A stretch of 64,000 bases of DNA from Cycas panzhihuaensis (taxonomy: Eukaryota > Cycadophyta): assembly GCA_023213395.1 (NCBI GenBank), contig CM041465.1:195059741-195123740 (forward strand). The letters are read 5' to 3'. The position numbers were made by a program, and so were the translations under genes. The notes under the pieces were generated by a model. It saw only the letters and a program-made list of their open reading frames with translations. It was not told the origin of the DNA and made no database searches. Positions 1-10,619 of the stretch are shown here, piece after piece; within the stretch, counting starts at the first letter, position 1; every line of letters begins with the position of its first letter.

Positions 1-402
1 AATCAATTAAAGCATGTTCTTATTTCTACCCTTATTCTCTTTCCACCATGATTTGATGATCTCTTTATTATTTATACATCTTCCATTGAAGTTTTGTTAG
101 GGGGCATACTCACTCAATAATATTAGTGGCAACTGAGCTCAATAATTTATGGGTAAAGAAATAATGTCTTATCCTTGTCTTTTCTACAAGGAAACTTAGT
201 CATTATCTTTTTAAGAGACACTACACATGTCATTGTCTAAGCAAACATGATTTGGTATTTACTCTCTAGGTTAGATTTAACGAGATAATTAGCAAAATAG
301 GATTCGCTTCTATACAAACTTATTTTAGTTTTTATTAATTATAAATCTAAGAAAGGCATAGTCATAACTAAGTGTTTAGTCAAGATACTCCTGCCTGATC
401 CT
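1..402 (+). pseudogene. G1 gypsy pol remnant: RNase H region
   Basis: This is a decayed Ty3/gypsy RNase H. One frame reads CLILVFSTRKLSHYLF (about 160-215), matching the family block around 'LAxVFAxxKLRHYL'. A shifted frame near 280-400 reads LAK then DSLLYKLILVFINYKSKKG, like the RNase H end 'LAKWxxLLxxYDIxY...KG'. Stops and frameshifts are frequent. The sequence is cut at 402/403 by copia C1 and resumes at 7837 and again after 10619, where zinc-binding and integrase motifs follow in the right order. It is a dead element fragment that entered before C1 and N1. Lineage is uncertain but resembles non-chromoviral gypsy. Confidence 0.65.
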
Positions 403-831
403 TGTGAGAAGAGAGGCACATGTACAATGTTAACAGCATATACATATGCAAGAAATAATAGGAAATAACACTGCACATGTACACATTAATTGACAGGTGG
501 AAAACCCCTTCTGGGGAAGAAAAACCACCTCCTAAAATCTAATTTATTAATAAGGAATAAATACCATGCTACAAAACCACCATTAACCAAAACATCCTTT
601 AAACAGACATTTGGACAGACCTTCTAGATTCCTGGAACCATCTCCATGAATCTAGGAGATGAATAAATACTAAGGAGGTTCGTTGGAATGCAGTTCCGCA
701 TTTCAATGACCTTCTACAAATTAATAAAATAAACCTAAGTTTAAACATTATAATCACTTAAATTACATATTAAATATGTGACTAAATAATGACATAAAAG
801 AAACATTAATTTTACATTATATCATCTAACA
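403..831 (-). repeat. C1 3' LTR (429 bp)
   Basis: On + the copy starts TGTGAGAAGAGAGG and ends CATCTAACA, so it has TG...CA ends. It matches 7408-7836 over its full length with no gaps and about 26 substitutions, mostly transitions. It is the downstream LTR because the polypurine tract lies next to it on the inner side. Confidence 0.93.
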
Positions 832-840
832 TCCCCCTTT
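832..840 (-). promoter_or_regulatory. C1 polypurine tract
   Basis: On the minus strand this reads AAAGGGGGA directly before the 3' LTR start TGTTAGATG. That is the standard place and composition for the plus-strand primer of reverse transcription. Confidence 0.85.
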
Positions 841-2580
841 AATGTAAACTTTTATACTAGAGAGAAAATAAGAGCTTCATCACAGTGATCCCCCTTTGAT
901 TGAGACTTCTTTTATCTTTAATAGATATCTGAGGTTCAATAATTTAACTTCAGTTAAAGACTTTGTAAATATGTCAGCAATCTATAAATCTGTTGGATAA
1001 TAAGATGAATAAATAATATTATTAGTAACTAAATTACAAATAAAATGTTGATGTAATTCTATATGTTTAGTTCTAGAATGTGTAATAGGATTAGTAGCAA
1101 TAGTAATAACACCTTGATTATCAACTTTAATTTCAATTAAAGAGTTTAGAGACAGACCAATTTCATTTAGTAAAGATTTTAGCCAAAGTGCTTCTTTACC
1201 AGCTTAACTAATACTCAATATTTGGTTTTAGTCGTTGATAACGCTAGTGCCTGCATTTTTTTGCTAGACCAAGTAATAGGTGAGGAATCTATAAAAAATA
1301 CATAACTTAAAGTAGATTTACGATCAGTTATATCACCTGCCTAATCAGAATTAGTATATCCAGTTAACGTTAGTGGTTTATTATAAAAATTATAAGTTAA
1401 ACAATAAAATACAGTATGCTTTAGATATCGTAAGATACGTTTGGCTGCTTTCCAATGAGATTCATATGGTTGTTATATATAATGGGAACATAAAGCAACA
1501 GCATAATAAATGTCAGGGCAGGTGTGAGTTAGATAAATAAGACTACCAATCAGTTGTCTATATAGAGTTGGATCACATAACGGAGTTAGACAATCAATAA
1601 ATAATTTAACTCCTGATTGTAATGGATTTGAAATAGGTTTAGCATTTTCCATGTTAAACCGCTGAATTAAGTCTAGAATATACTTAGGTTGAGATATTGT
1701 TATATTTGAATGATTTTGGTAAACTTGTAAACCAAGGAATTAATATAAGAGACCTAAATCGGTCATTTTAAATTTGTTCATTAAAGTAGATTTTAGATGA
1801 TGAATATTATGAGTTGACGATCCAGTAATGATAATGTCATCAACATAGAGGATTAGAATAGTAAGATTTTTATTTTCACATTTAAAATAAAGATTTAGAT
1901 CACTAATACATCTAGTGTATCCAATGTGAATTAAATAATCATTAACTTTGGTATACCAAGCTCGAGGAGCTTGTTTTAAACCGTACATGGATTTTTTAAG
2001 TTTACAAACTAAATTAGAATTTTCAATAAATCCAGGTGGTTGTGACATATATATCTCTTCTTTGAGATCACCATTCAAGAAAGCACTCTTAACATCCATT
2101 TGGTGGATTTCCCAACTAAACTTGGCTGCAAGAGCAATAATTATCTTGATTGTGTTCATCTTTACAATAGGGGCAAAGGTTTCATTATAATCAATGCCAT
2201 CTATTTGAGAAAATCCTTTTGTAACAAGTCGAGCTTTATATTTTTTAATTGTGCCTATTGAGTTATATTTAGTCCTATAGACCCATTTACAATCAATGAC
2301 ATTTTTCCAAGGTGGGAGAGGAACAAGATCCCAGGTTAAATTTTTAATTAAGGTATCAAATTTAGTTTGCATAGCATCCTACCATACAAGATTGTTGCTA
2401 GCTTTTTTAAATATTTTGGGATCATTATTGTCCATTATTTTTGCTATTAAGGTAAAATTAGCATGTAGTTTTTATGCACGTGTACGTCTGGTATCGGTAG
2501 AATTACCTACATCAGATCCAGCATCAGTAAGCATTTTTGTTACCCAAACAGGTTGCTTGTGAGTAACTGTATCTAAAGAT
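841..2580 (-). pseudogene. C1 reverse transcriptase and RNase H
   Basis: The RT frame is open at 1740-2372 (210 aa). It shows WVYRTKYNSIG, KARLVTKGFSQIDGIDY, QMDVKSAFLNGDL, YGLKQAPRAWY and the catalytic box LYVDD (near 1830-1850), all typical of copia RT. The two aspartates are intact. RNase H follows toward 841 in other frames, with HWKAAKRILRYLKHT and a later DRKSTLSYVF segment, but it carries stops. The enzyme would copy the element RNA into cDNA inside virus-like particles. Because of breaks upstream and in RNase H I treat it as a pseudogene. Confidence 0.9.
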
Positions 2581-2699
2581 GCAGGTTGATTTGATGAACT
2601 AACCTAAAGGGAAGAATCTATTTCAGTGGATTCTGATAGAGTCTAATTTTGGACTTGAGTTGATAAAGATTCTATAACTTCTGAATCAGCTTGTTTATC

Positions 2700-3795
2700 A
2701 GAAGGTTCAACCAAATAAGTGTTGGTTAACAAATTTTCAACAGGAAGTTTTACATAAGTAGATGTTGAAGAAGATCCTTCTTCATCAAATATTACATCAT
2801 GCAAAATAGAAATGTGATGCATGACTGGATCTAAGAGTCTATAAGCTTTACTCTCTTCGTTGTATCTAACGAAGATGTATTTTTGACTTTTTCTGTCTAA
2901 TTTTTTACATTTTTTGTGAGGGATGTGTCCCCATGCAATACTGCCAAAGATTCGTAAATGATTAACAGATGGTTTTCTTCCAGACCATTTTTGTTCTGGA
3001 GTAATGTTCTGTAGATATTTACAAGGGAAACGATTTAATACATAATTAGAACAGTTAATTGCTTCTACCTATAATTTTAAATCTAGATTTTTTGCATGTG
3101 ACATACAACAAGTCATTTCAACAAGAATACGGTTTTTGTGTTCAGCAACACCATTTTGTTGAGGTATGTATGCAATAGAATATTAGAACTGAATTCCGTG
3201 TGATTTACAGAAAGAAGTAAATTTTCCACTTAAATATTTTTTAGCATTATCAGATCGAAATATTTTGATTTATGAATTTGATTGATTTTCGACTAACGTT
3301 TTATATTCAACGAAAATATCAAACACTTGATTACATGTTTTGAGTATATAAACCCAACATTTTCTTGAATAATCATCTATAAATGTAACGAAATAACGAG
3401 AATTAGTGTATGACATTACATGAAAGGGTCCACATATGTCAGAGTGGACAAGTTCAAGTGGAGCATTTACTCTATATTAAGTTTTGTGTGGAAATGGATC
3501 CATGTGTTGTTTGCCTGTCACATAGGCTTCACAAACATCATAAACAGTGTTTAAGGGTGGTAAACCATGAACCATTTCATGCTTCTTTAAATATTGCAAT
3601 TTGCCATAACTTGTATGGCCAAATCTTGCATGCCAAAGTTTGCTGACTGAGTCAGATTTAGTAATAAAGGCACTAAAAGATTTTGTTTTGTTATTTTGAA
3701 GACTGGTTAGACTATAGAGATATGTGTTATGATCAACAGGTCCTAAGGCAATATGTCTAAATTTATTTGATAGTTCCTTTATGATAAATTTATTT
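2700..3795 (-). pseudogene. C1 integrase
   Basis: Minus-strand frames give a copia integrase core. LELVHSDICGP carries the first catalytic Asp, FRSDNAKKYL the second, and IPQQNGVAEHKNR the Glu block. C-terminal marks are NHLRIFGSIAWGHIPHKK and the 'YNEESKAYRLLDP' segment. All three DDE residues can be seen, but the frame is broken by stops (for example between ENQSNS and IKIF). It would insert the cDNA and so made the 5-bp duplications at other sites. It lies between protease (3798-4050) and RT. Confidence 0.88.
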
Positions 3796-3797
3796 TT

Positions 3798-4050
3798 CTA
3801 GAATTCAATGATAAGGTCTTTCTGGCAGATTTGATAGACAGAGAGTAGGTTTGGTAATAAACCAGGTACATAAAAGACGTCCTTGATTGAACCATCTTTT
3901 AGAATAACGTCACCTGATCCTTTGACTTTAAGTTGATTACCACTTTCGAAAGAAATCTCTTCTTTAGAGTTCAAATTAGATTGATAAGTGGTTAAATTTT
4001 TCTGGTGTCCAGTCATGTGATGGGATGCACCAAAGTCAAGGATCCGCTGT
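3798..4050 (-). pseudogene. C1 aspartic protease and pre-integrase region
   Basis: The minus strand reads LDFGASHHMTGHQKN, which is the copia protease active-site block (usually D-S-G-A-S with HMTG). It continues as GSGDVILKDGSIKDVFYVPGLLPNLLSV, matching the segment that ends the protease domain. Ser is replaced by Phe after the catalytic Asp, and the Asp itself is kept. The open frame is 72 aa (3798-4016), so it is a piece of a longer polyprotein. It would cut Gag-Pol into mature parts. Confidence 0.85.
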
Positions 4051-4119
4051 GGTGGTTGATTTAAAGGAGTAACAAACGTAGAAGTTGTTGCTGCTAAAGA
4101 ACGATTATGAGATTGACAA

Positions 4120-5110
4120 TTTTGGGGTCATGATTGAGAATGGGATTGAGGTTTATTTTGCAATCCCTTGGAAGCTTTCCATGCTTCCGAAGCTATTCTA
4201 CTTCTACAGACATCAATAGTCTGGCCTCTTTTATGACAATAGGCACAACTAGTGTTCTGAGAAGAAGTTGCATTGTTCCTATTATGAAAGAATTGATTAG
4301 GAGTATTCTGGTGTTTAGTTGGACCAGAATATTTTATATTATTTTGTGAATTAGATGGTGAACCTCTGTGAGGTTTTTGAAACTTTGGATTACTATGAAA
4401 ATTGTTTTGTTGTTTATTTTTAAATTATGGCTTAGTTTTAGAAAATAAAGCTTGTGAAGGATCTTTTAATGCACCTATTTGAATTAACATTGTCTGATGT
4501 TCAATCAGTAGATTTATCAACTAATTTAATATTATAGGTGGATTGTCAACTTATTGTCTGGCCATTTTATAGAGATTAAAGTGTTTAGGTAGTTTGTTTA
4601 CTCTAAGACGTACGAGTGTGTCGTCATCTTTAACATGCATAGTTATTTTTTCAACATCATCTTCTTTGGTTTTAGATTTGATGTAGTTATCTAGATCTTT
4701 ATTAATTGATTGAATTTTAGTTAAAAAATCCTCAACATTAAAAAAATCATCAAAAGTAAGGTTATACAATTATTGTTCTAGGACAGCCACTTGATGTGTA
4801 TTAACCTTGTCATATTTTTCTTGCAAAGTTTTCCAGACAATGGCTAAGTCATCTTTTTCAAAAACCTGCCAACTGATTTTTGGTGAGAGTGAGTTTAATA
4901 TGGTGCCTAAGGCGGCATCTGAGCTCATCAGATATACCATAAGACTCTCAGTAGCATCTGGTTTTGGTTTTTGAAATTCACCTATCACATATCACCATAT
5001 CTTTTGTTGTTTAAGCTGATGGAATATGTGATTCCTCCAGTCGGCATAGCTTGAGCCTGTTAATACTGGAATTGGAACGCAGGTGATTGTCCCTGGCATT
5101 AATGCCATAT
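4120..5110 (-). pseudogene. C1 gag with zinc knuckle
   Basis: The gag start is probably the ATG at about 5110, read MALMPGTITCVPIPVLTG, followed by SSYADWRNHI. Two open pieces follow (4770-4988 and 4551-4769) with YLMSSDAALGTILNSLSP and WKTLQEKYDKVNTHQV, typical of copia gag. Near 4210-4250 a knuckle reads CAYCHKRGQTIDVC. The spacing is that of CX2CX4HX4C, but Gln stands where His is normal (a CAG codon). Gag would form the particle and bind RNA. At least three stops interrupt it. Confidence 0.82.
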
Positions 5111-7390
5111 TGGGAGTGTTGAGGTTTAATTGTAGATTGAAGAGTTATGAAGGTGATTGAAAAAATAATCACTTAGTAAAAAGTACTAATCATGTTAACA
5201 AATATAATTCAAGAAGGTATTCTAATATGCATTAATTGTATTTAAAGAAAAAATCATATGTTTATAAATAAATTGAATAAGCAAATGATCTCTTAAAACA
5301 TTGCCTTAAGCAGCCCCTTTTGATAAACTGTTCTTTTTGAGAAATAATCCTCTTTGATAATTAATCCCCCTTTGATAAACAAATTAGTTGCCCTTATTCT
5401 AAACAAATGAAAAGTCCCCCCTTGATTAAAACAGTTCTTAAAAAGAAATTACATGTTCTTAAGCAAATAGTCCCCCTTTGATAGATAATCCCTATTTAAT
5501 AAACAATCCCCTTTTTGATAGAAAGAAACTATCCCTTTTCAAATGAAAAGAATAGATATTCACTTGTTTTTAGCCAAAAAACTAAGAAAAAAATGAATTT
5601 TCTTTAGTTAATTTAAACTTTGTTTAAAGGTATACATATGTATATATATGTATCCTTTGAATGAGTATTAAAAAAATTAATATATATATCTTATATATGA
5701 CATATAGTAAGGTATTATATTAGGCAAGAGGGGGGAATATGATTAAAAAATAGATACTACATTTAATCTTAATCAAAGGACCAAGAAAGGTGATAAATGT
5801 TTCATGATTAAATAAGTTTTGTTAATAGTATATCTAGATTATTTTTAAATGGGTGTTTGAAGAATAAGATACACCTTATATTTGATAAAGAAAAAGCAAA
5901 GTTAATAGACAAGGGGAAGATCAAATTTTTAATATTTAAAAGTTAATTAAGAGGGGATGGGAAATTGATTTTAATCTTAGAATATAGTGGAGGAGGCAAG
6001 GTTTTGATTACATCAAAATGTAATAAATAGATACTTATGTTAACATTAAGGTATTGAAGAAGGGTTATTAATAATAAAGGATAAATATTCTAAGGTTTGA
6101 TTTAAAAGGATTTTTAAGTGTGATTAAGGGGGGGGTTTAATTAAATTAAAATAAAATAAATGAGGCGGGGGGGGCGTGTTATTGATTTTACGTACTAAGG
6201 ATTAACTAAAAAAGGGTTTTAATTTTAAAAATGTAAGGGGGGGTAGAAATAATAAATGTATTACATTGTATAGAAAAGGGGAGGTAATTAATTAATATAT
6301 TAATGTGATAAAGGGGAGTATATGATTGTATTAAAATATAATAAGGTAAAGGTGGGGGATACTATTTGATTTAAATTAAAATTAAAAAAGGAAAAGGAAA
6401 AAACCTAAACCTAAATGGACCCAATAAAAAATTAGTTTATTTTTAATTGATTTTGGGATCCGAGGGGGGGTAGGTTAATCGAAACCCTACCTGATTTTTC
6501 GATGGCGGTGCTCCTTTCGTTGCAGGTCTGTGAGGCATCCATGAGGATCCGAAGCAATGGCATCAAGAAGAAGGCTTTGTCTATGTTCCTATGTATATTT
6601 TCTAGCATGCCTATCTCGCCAAACTATTAGGTTCTCTTCCTCTTCCGATATTCTTCATGTAGTGGCGTTGCTAGGGTTTTCTTCTCATCGCCAACGTGCA
6701 AGGGGTTTCTCACCATTGATGGCACTACTGCTGTGAGTTCCTTTTACCAGGGATGTCCTCGTGGTTTTTCTTCACCGGAGATGCCTCTATAATAGGCTCT
6801 TCTCATCACTCTCTATCTCCCACACTGCCTGATGGTTTCTCTGGTTGTGATCTTATGCACTACTGCGATGGATCCAGGCATTTATTATCTGTAATTCCGT
6901 ATCCGTTCATTTTTTGTTTGTGCATGCATGTTTGCTTACTGTATGGCTCATCTGTATCATTCTCTATATTAGCCCTCCTCCTCTCCTACACTGCTGTGGT
7001 AGATCTTCATCCTCCATGAATGGGCCACCCAGGGCACTGTCTTTATGCCAAGGCCAGCCCTAACTCTATGATACTCATCTCTTACAAGTGTGGATCTTTG
7101 CCCTCAACCTAGCCATCATCCAAGGGTTGGCTACCATCTTCAAGTCATCAGTTATGTGGTTGCACAAAGGATGCTTGTTCTCTAACATAGCAGACAAGGG
7201 ACTAATATCCCACTAAGGACTGCAACAAGGTTCCACTAAGGGTTTTAACATCTCTGTGCCCTTAAATATGCTTCTTTGGCCATGAAAAGTAAGGTTTGTT
7301 GTATCAGAGCATTGTACTTCAAAGATGAAGCATTGATATCGATTGATTTAATCCCTTACTTGTAGCTTTTGACGAGCATGCCATTGTAGT
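5111..7390 (-). other. C1 long untranslated leader
   Basis: About 2.3 kb separate the primer site from gag, which is long for a copia element. Three zones are visible. At 5310-5520 there is a cluster of CCCCCTTTGAT-like motifs (on -, ATCAAAGGGGG). At 5700-6480 there is AT-rich DNA with long G runs on + (for example near 6128, 6165, 6236 and 6463). At 6480-7260 the DNA is more GC-rich, including AAACCCTAG-type 5'UTR-like stretches on -. Frames here, such as 6753-7019 on +, match nothing I know and I do not call them genes. Confidence 0.6.
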
Positions 7391-7395
7391 TATAG

Positions 7396-7407
7396 GCTCT
7401 TTTACCA
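7396..7407 (-). promoter_or_regulatory. C1 primer binding site (tRNA-Met type)
   Basis: On the minus strand, directly after the 5' LTR end, the sequence is TGGTAAAAGAGC. It matches the usual initiator tRNA-Met primer site TGGTATCAGAGC at 10 of 12 bases. Confidence 0.82.
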
Positions 7408-7836
7408 TGTGAGAAGAGAGGCACATGTACAACATTAACAAGATCTATATATGCAAGAAATAACAGGAAATAACATTGCACAGGTACACATTAATTGACA
7501 GGTGGAAAACCCCTTCTGGAGAAGAAAAACCACCTCCTAAAATCTAATTTATTAATAAGGAATAAATACCATGCTACAAAACTACCATTAACCAAAACAA
7601 CCTTTAAACAGGCATTTGGACAGACCTCCTAGATTCCTGGAACCATCTCCATGAATCTAGGAGATGAATAAATACTAAGAAGGCTCATTGGAATGCAGTT
7701 CTGCATTTCAACGACCTTCTATAAATTAATAAAATAAACCTAAGTTTAAATATTATAATCACTTAAATTATATATTAAACATGTGACTAAATAATAACAT
7801 AAAAGAAACATAAAGTTTACATTATATCATCTAACA
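7408..7836 (-). repeat. C1 5' LTR (429 bp)
   Basis: This is the partner of 403-831 with TG...CA ends on +. The inner side (7407 downward) carries the primer site, so this is the upstream LTR and would hold the promoter. ATCCC follows it at 7837-7841 as the second target-site copy. Confidence 0.93.
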
Positions 7837-7963
7837 ATCCCAAAAATTAGCTCATAGATGACTCCTTAATTGAAAAATATAATTTTCATCTTAATATCTC
7901 TCAAGTTCATGAATGGTAAAAGGATACTCCTTGCTATTTATAAATCCAAGATTTATTTAAAGA
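7837..7963 (+). pseudogene. G1 gypsy remnant between two insertions
   Basis: This short stretch joins the G1 RNase H end (up to 402) to the zinc-binding part after 10624. The translation is broken. Its position and the perfect continuation across the N1 target duplication support it as the linker between RNase H and integrase. Confidence 0.5.
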
Positions 7964-7968
7964 CTTCT

Positions 7969-8247
7969 TGTTGGGTGTAATACTCAATTCCATTAGCCCT
8001 ATGTAAACTCTCTCTATCTTTTGTATATTGTATTAGAGTTGTGGGCCACCTTGATATATGTGCCACCTCTAAGTAGTCCAATGGGGTTCTTTCTCTAGTG
8101 GTGAGGTTGTACTATAAGTATGTACTCTTACTTGTTCATAATTGAGTTTTGGCCAATTCTCCAACATGGTGTCTATTCTGTGCATACTTCATCTTTTGTT
8201 GCTCACCATTAGGGTTTGATGTGCTTGTCAAATTACTAATCCTAACA
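7969..8247 (+). repeat. N1 5' LTR (279 bp)
   Basis: It starts TGTTGGGTGTAATACTC and ends CTAATCCTAACA. It is base-for-base identical to 10341-10619 in my line-by-line reading. A TATAAGTA box lies at 8113-8120. Confidence 0.95.
8113..8120 (+). promoter_or_regulatory. Candidate TATA box in N1 5' LTR
   Basis: TATAAGTA sits about 145 bp into the LTR, where a promoter for the element transcript is expected. The same block, GTGAGG...ACTATAAGTATGTA, recurs in the LTR at 60771-61093. Confidence 0.5.
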
Positions 8248-8260
8248 TGGTATCAGAGCC
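8248..8260 (+). promoter_or_regulatory. N1 primer binding site
   Basis: TGGTATCAGAGCC directly follows the 5' LTR, a perfect match to the common plant initiator tRNA-Met primer site. Confidence 0.92.
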
Positions 8261-8379
8261 CAAGGTTCAACCCTTGGAGGCCTTTCTTGCAAATCCTAGT
8301 ACATGTCATTTCTGTTTTTTTGAGCTTTCAAGTCTTGTAAATTTTTTGATGTGCTTGTCAAATTACTAATCCTAACATG

Positions 8380-8960
8380 GACGAGTAGGACCGAAATCGT
8401 CGAAACGAAGGCTGTGAGATCGATAACGCTGTCAAGGGATAGCCCGTGCAAAAGGTAGAAGATGGCAGCCGATGGTGCAAAGTTAGAGCCGCCGACCTCG
8501 TGGACATGGACGATTTGCTTGAGCACAGGGCCATCATGGTCAAAGCCCCTAGCCTCAGGACTGTCGTGTGACCCAGTATCATCATCCTTCTTTCCTGTCA
8601 AACGAACAAATGCATTTGAGGCACCGCCACAGCCTCGCCTTTGAAGTAGCCCTCGAAGAGCCAATGCATTTACACGTGATTGGAGGCGAAAGGTGGATGC
8701 CCTCTCAATTTTGTTTCAGGATTTAATTAAGTGGGGATCGATCTGGTGTCATTCCCACAGATTCGGTGAGACCTGCACAAATATGGCGATGCGTCCCTCG
8801 CCATCGACGCCCTCTGCCCAAACCTGCAACCACTCATCACAAGACACTTGCAACATGGTAGACCTGGCTCATCCATGGCTGCCCTCGCAACGACAGGTCT
8901 GCAACAAATTCTATCAATGGCGGCGACATTCTTGCATAAACCCTAATAGGGTTACGAAAC
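8380..8960. other. GC-rich block inside N1
   Basis: This stretch is clearly richer in G+C than its surroundings. It holds a 122-aa frame on - (8296-8664) and shorter ones on + (8462-8644, 8693-9040). The minus frame has a basic start (MALRGLLQRRGCGG) and no motif I recognise. It is not retroviral in character. It could be a captured piece of host DNA or a decayed gag-like leader; which strand, if any, was coding I cannot tell. Confidence 0.4.
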
Positions 8961-9540
8961 GCATTTGGGCGTTTTTTATTTTGGCGGACGTGGATTTTTT
9001 TTTCAAAAAGGGGTTATATTTTTTTGTGTTAAAATTTTGAATTTAATTATATTGGATATTGATTTCAAGTCCACCTAGCCCCTCATGACTTCAGCCCCAG
9101 TTTTATGGAGCCCTCATATGACCAACAGCCAGCTTATGAAGGGGGCTAACTCTTATTTCATCATTTTTCAACATTACTAAAGGGTACTTGTCACGTTTGT
9201 TTATTGTATCTTGAGATTGGAAGGCCCGATTTCAGTTCCGTCTGTTGCGTTGGATCCGTAACAGAGAGAGCTTTCATTTGACAGGTCATTTGACATATTT
9301 TGGAGCTGTTTTCATGGAGATTTTTAAGTTCAAAGTCACAAGTTCATATTTGTCTTCATTTTTTCTCAGTTTCTTCAGGCACATATTCAAGGTTTTCTTG
9401 ATGTAATGTACCCCGAATGGGGGGGATGACATGTACTATGGACTTCCTTTTAGCTCTTGAAGAACCCATTGTGATCTTATTGTACTTCATTTATGAGAGA
9501 GAGTCACATGTGCTACACAAGTCACATATCATTTTCAGTC

Positions 9541-9672
9541 ATGTAAAAATTTCAAATGCTGGTTATTTTTGCCCATGGTGGCAAGTTGTTAGCCCAATGA
9601 GGCATCATGTAAAAATTTCAAATGCTGGTTATTTTTGCCCATGGTGGCAAGTTGATTAGCCCAATGAGGCAT
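9541..9672 (+). repeat. Tandem duplication of 66 bp in N1
   Basis: Two copies, 9541-9606 and 9607-9672, begin ATGTAAAAATTTCAAATGCT and differ by a base or two. They give the repeated peptide KISNAGYFCPWWQV in one frame. Confidence 0.9.
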
Positions 9673-9774
9673 CTTGTTAGCCCATGTGGTATGTTTGAGG
9701 CCATAGTGCCATTGTATTTCCGGACATTAGATGCCGAAGAAGTGCTAGTCCTATTGAGAAGATGTAGGACACAC

Positions 9775-10290
9775 TTTCAGAAGCTACTCTTGTCTGCCAT
9801 GTGCTTTATACATATATATTTTCCTGCTTGCACTCCCATACGAGCAAGGGGTGGGACCTTATACAGCTACTCTTGCCAGCTCCTGACTGCTCCACGTATA
9901 CAAAGGGAGTTCCTACCCAACTGGCTGGCTACGGTGATAACCCATGCATTAGGTAGATGGACTCCTCTTCATATGGACTTCACGAATTTTTATCTTGGCA
10001 AAGTGTTTATGATCCAAAGACATTTATGATCCAGCAGACTTTTGGAGACTCTTGCCATGTGCCATGTGCCATGTGCTTATTATATATATTTTCCTGCTTG
10101 CACTCCCATATGAGCAAGGGTGGGACCTTATATACTCTTGCCACTCCCGATTGCTCCACGATACAGAGGAGTTCCTACCCAATCAAGCTGGTGATAACCC
10201 ATGCATTCCAGAGATGGACTCTACTTCATATGGACTTGACTTTTCTATTATGTGCGGTTGCTCGATCCAAAGAATTTTTGGAGACTTGAG
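9775..10290 (+). repeat. Tandem duplication of about 260 bp in N1
   Basis: The block around 9790-10049 is repeated at about 10050-10290. Shared landmarks in order are TTTTCCTGCTTGCACTCCCA, GAGCAAGG, GGAGTTCCTACCCAA, GATAACCCATGCATT and CTTCATATGGACTT. The copies have diverged by substitutions and small indels, unlike the identical LTRs, so the duplication is older than this insertion. Confidence 0.8.
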
Positions 10291-10331
10291 CTTATCATTG
10301 AAGTGACGATATTTATGTAATTGACTATTAC

Positions 10332-10340
10332 AGGGGGGAA
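10332..10340 (+). promoter_or_regulatory. N1 polypurine tract
   Basis: AGGGGGGAA lies immediately before the 3' LTR start TGTTGGG. Confidence 0.88.
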
Positions 10341-10619
10341 TGTTGGGTGTAATACTCAATTCCATTAGCCCTATGTAAACTCTCTCTATCTTTTGTATAT
10401 TGTATTAGAGTTGTGGGCCACCTTGATATATGTGCCACCTCTAAGTAGTCCAATGGGGTTCTTTCTCTAGTGGTGAGGTTGTACTATAAGTATGTACTCT
10501 TACTTGTTCATAATTGAGTTTTGGCCAATTCTCCAACATGGTGTCTATTCTGTGCATACTTCATCTTTTGTTGCTCACCATTAGGGTTTGATGTGCTTGT
10601 CAAATTACTAATCCTAACA
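10341..10619 (+). repeat. N1 3' LTR (279 bp)
   Basis: It is identical to 7969-8247. It is followed by CTTCT (10620-10624), the second target-site copy. Confidence 0.95.

Larger units (their letters stand above)
403..7836 (-). mobile_element. C1: near full-length Ty1/copia retrotransposon
   Basis: This is a complete-looking copia element on the minus strand: 5' LTR 7408-7836, primer site, long leader, gag, protease, integrase, RT, RNase H, polypurine tract, 3' LTR 403-831. The gag-PR-IN-RT order is the copia order. Flanks give a 5-bp target duplication, ATCCT (398-402) and ATCCC (7837-7841), with one mismatch. I counted about 26 differences between the two 429-bp LTRs, roughly 94% identity, so it is not recent. 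Stops and frameshifts break the polyprotein, so it is probably non-functional now. It sits inside gypsy remnant G1, which continues on both sides. Confidence 0.92.
7969..10619 (+). mobile_element. N1: young non-autonomous LTR retrotransposon
   Basis: N1 is 2651 bp with two identical 279-bp LTRs (7969-8247 and 10341-10619), a perfect tRNA-Met primer site (8248-8260), a polypurine tract (10332-10340) and perfect 5-bp target duplications CTTCT (7964-7968, 10620-10624). The 2.1-kb interior has no gag, protease, integrase or RT motif, so it must rely on another element's proteins. It is longer than typical TRIMs and shorter than LARDs. Identical LTRs mean the insertion is recent compared with every other element here. 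The interior holds a GC-rich block and two sets of tandem duplications. Closest relatives are unknown. Confidence 0.93.

Noticed and set aside
1948-2562. Frames of 80 and 88 aa on + within C1
   Set aside because: They are antisense shadows of the reverse transcriptase frame on -.
6753-7019. 88-aa Cys/Leu-rich frame on + resembling a membrane peptide
   Set aside because: It lies antisense in the C1 leader, has no homology I recognise and no separate promoter; chance frame in pyrimidine-rich DNA.
8248-8290. TGGTATCAGAGCC...GGTTCAACCC considered as a tRNA gene piece
   Set aside because: It directly follows an LTR and is the primer binding site; no clover-leaf can be built around it.
9541-9672. 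Direct repeats considered as a CRISPR-like array
   Set aside because: There are only two abutting copies with no spacer, inside a plant retroelement; a simple tandem duplication.
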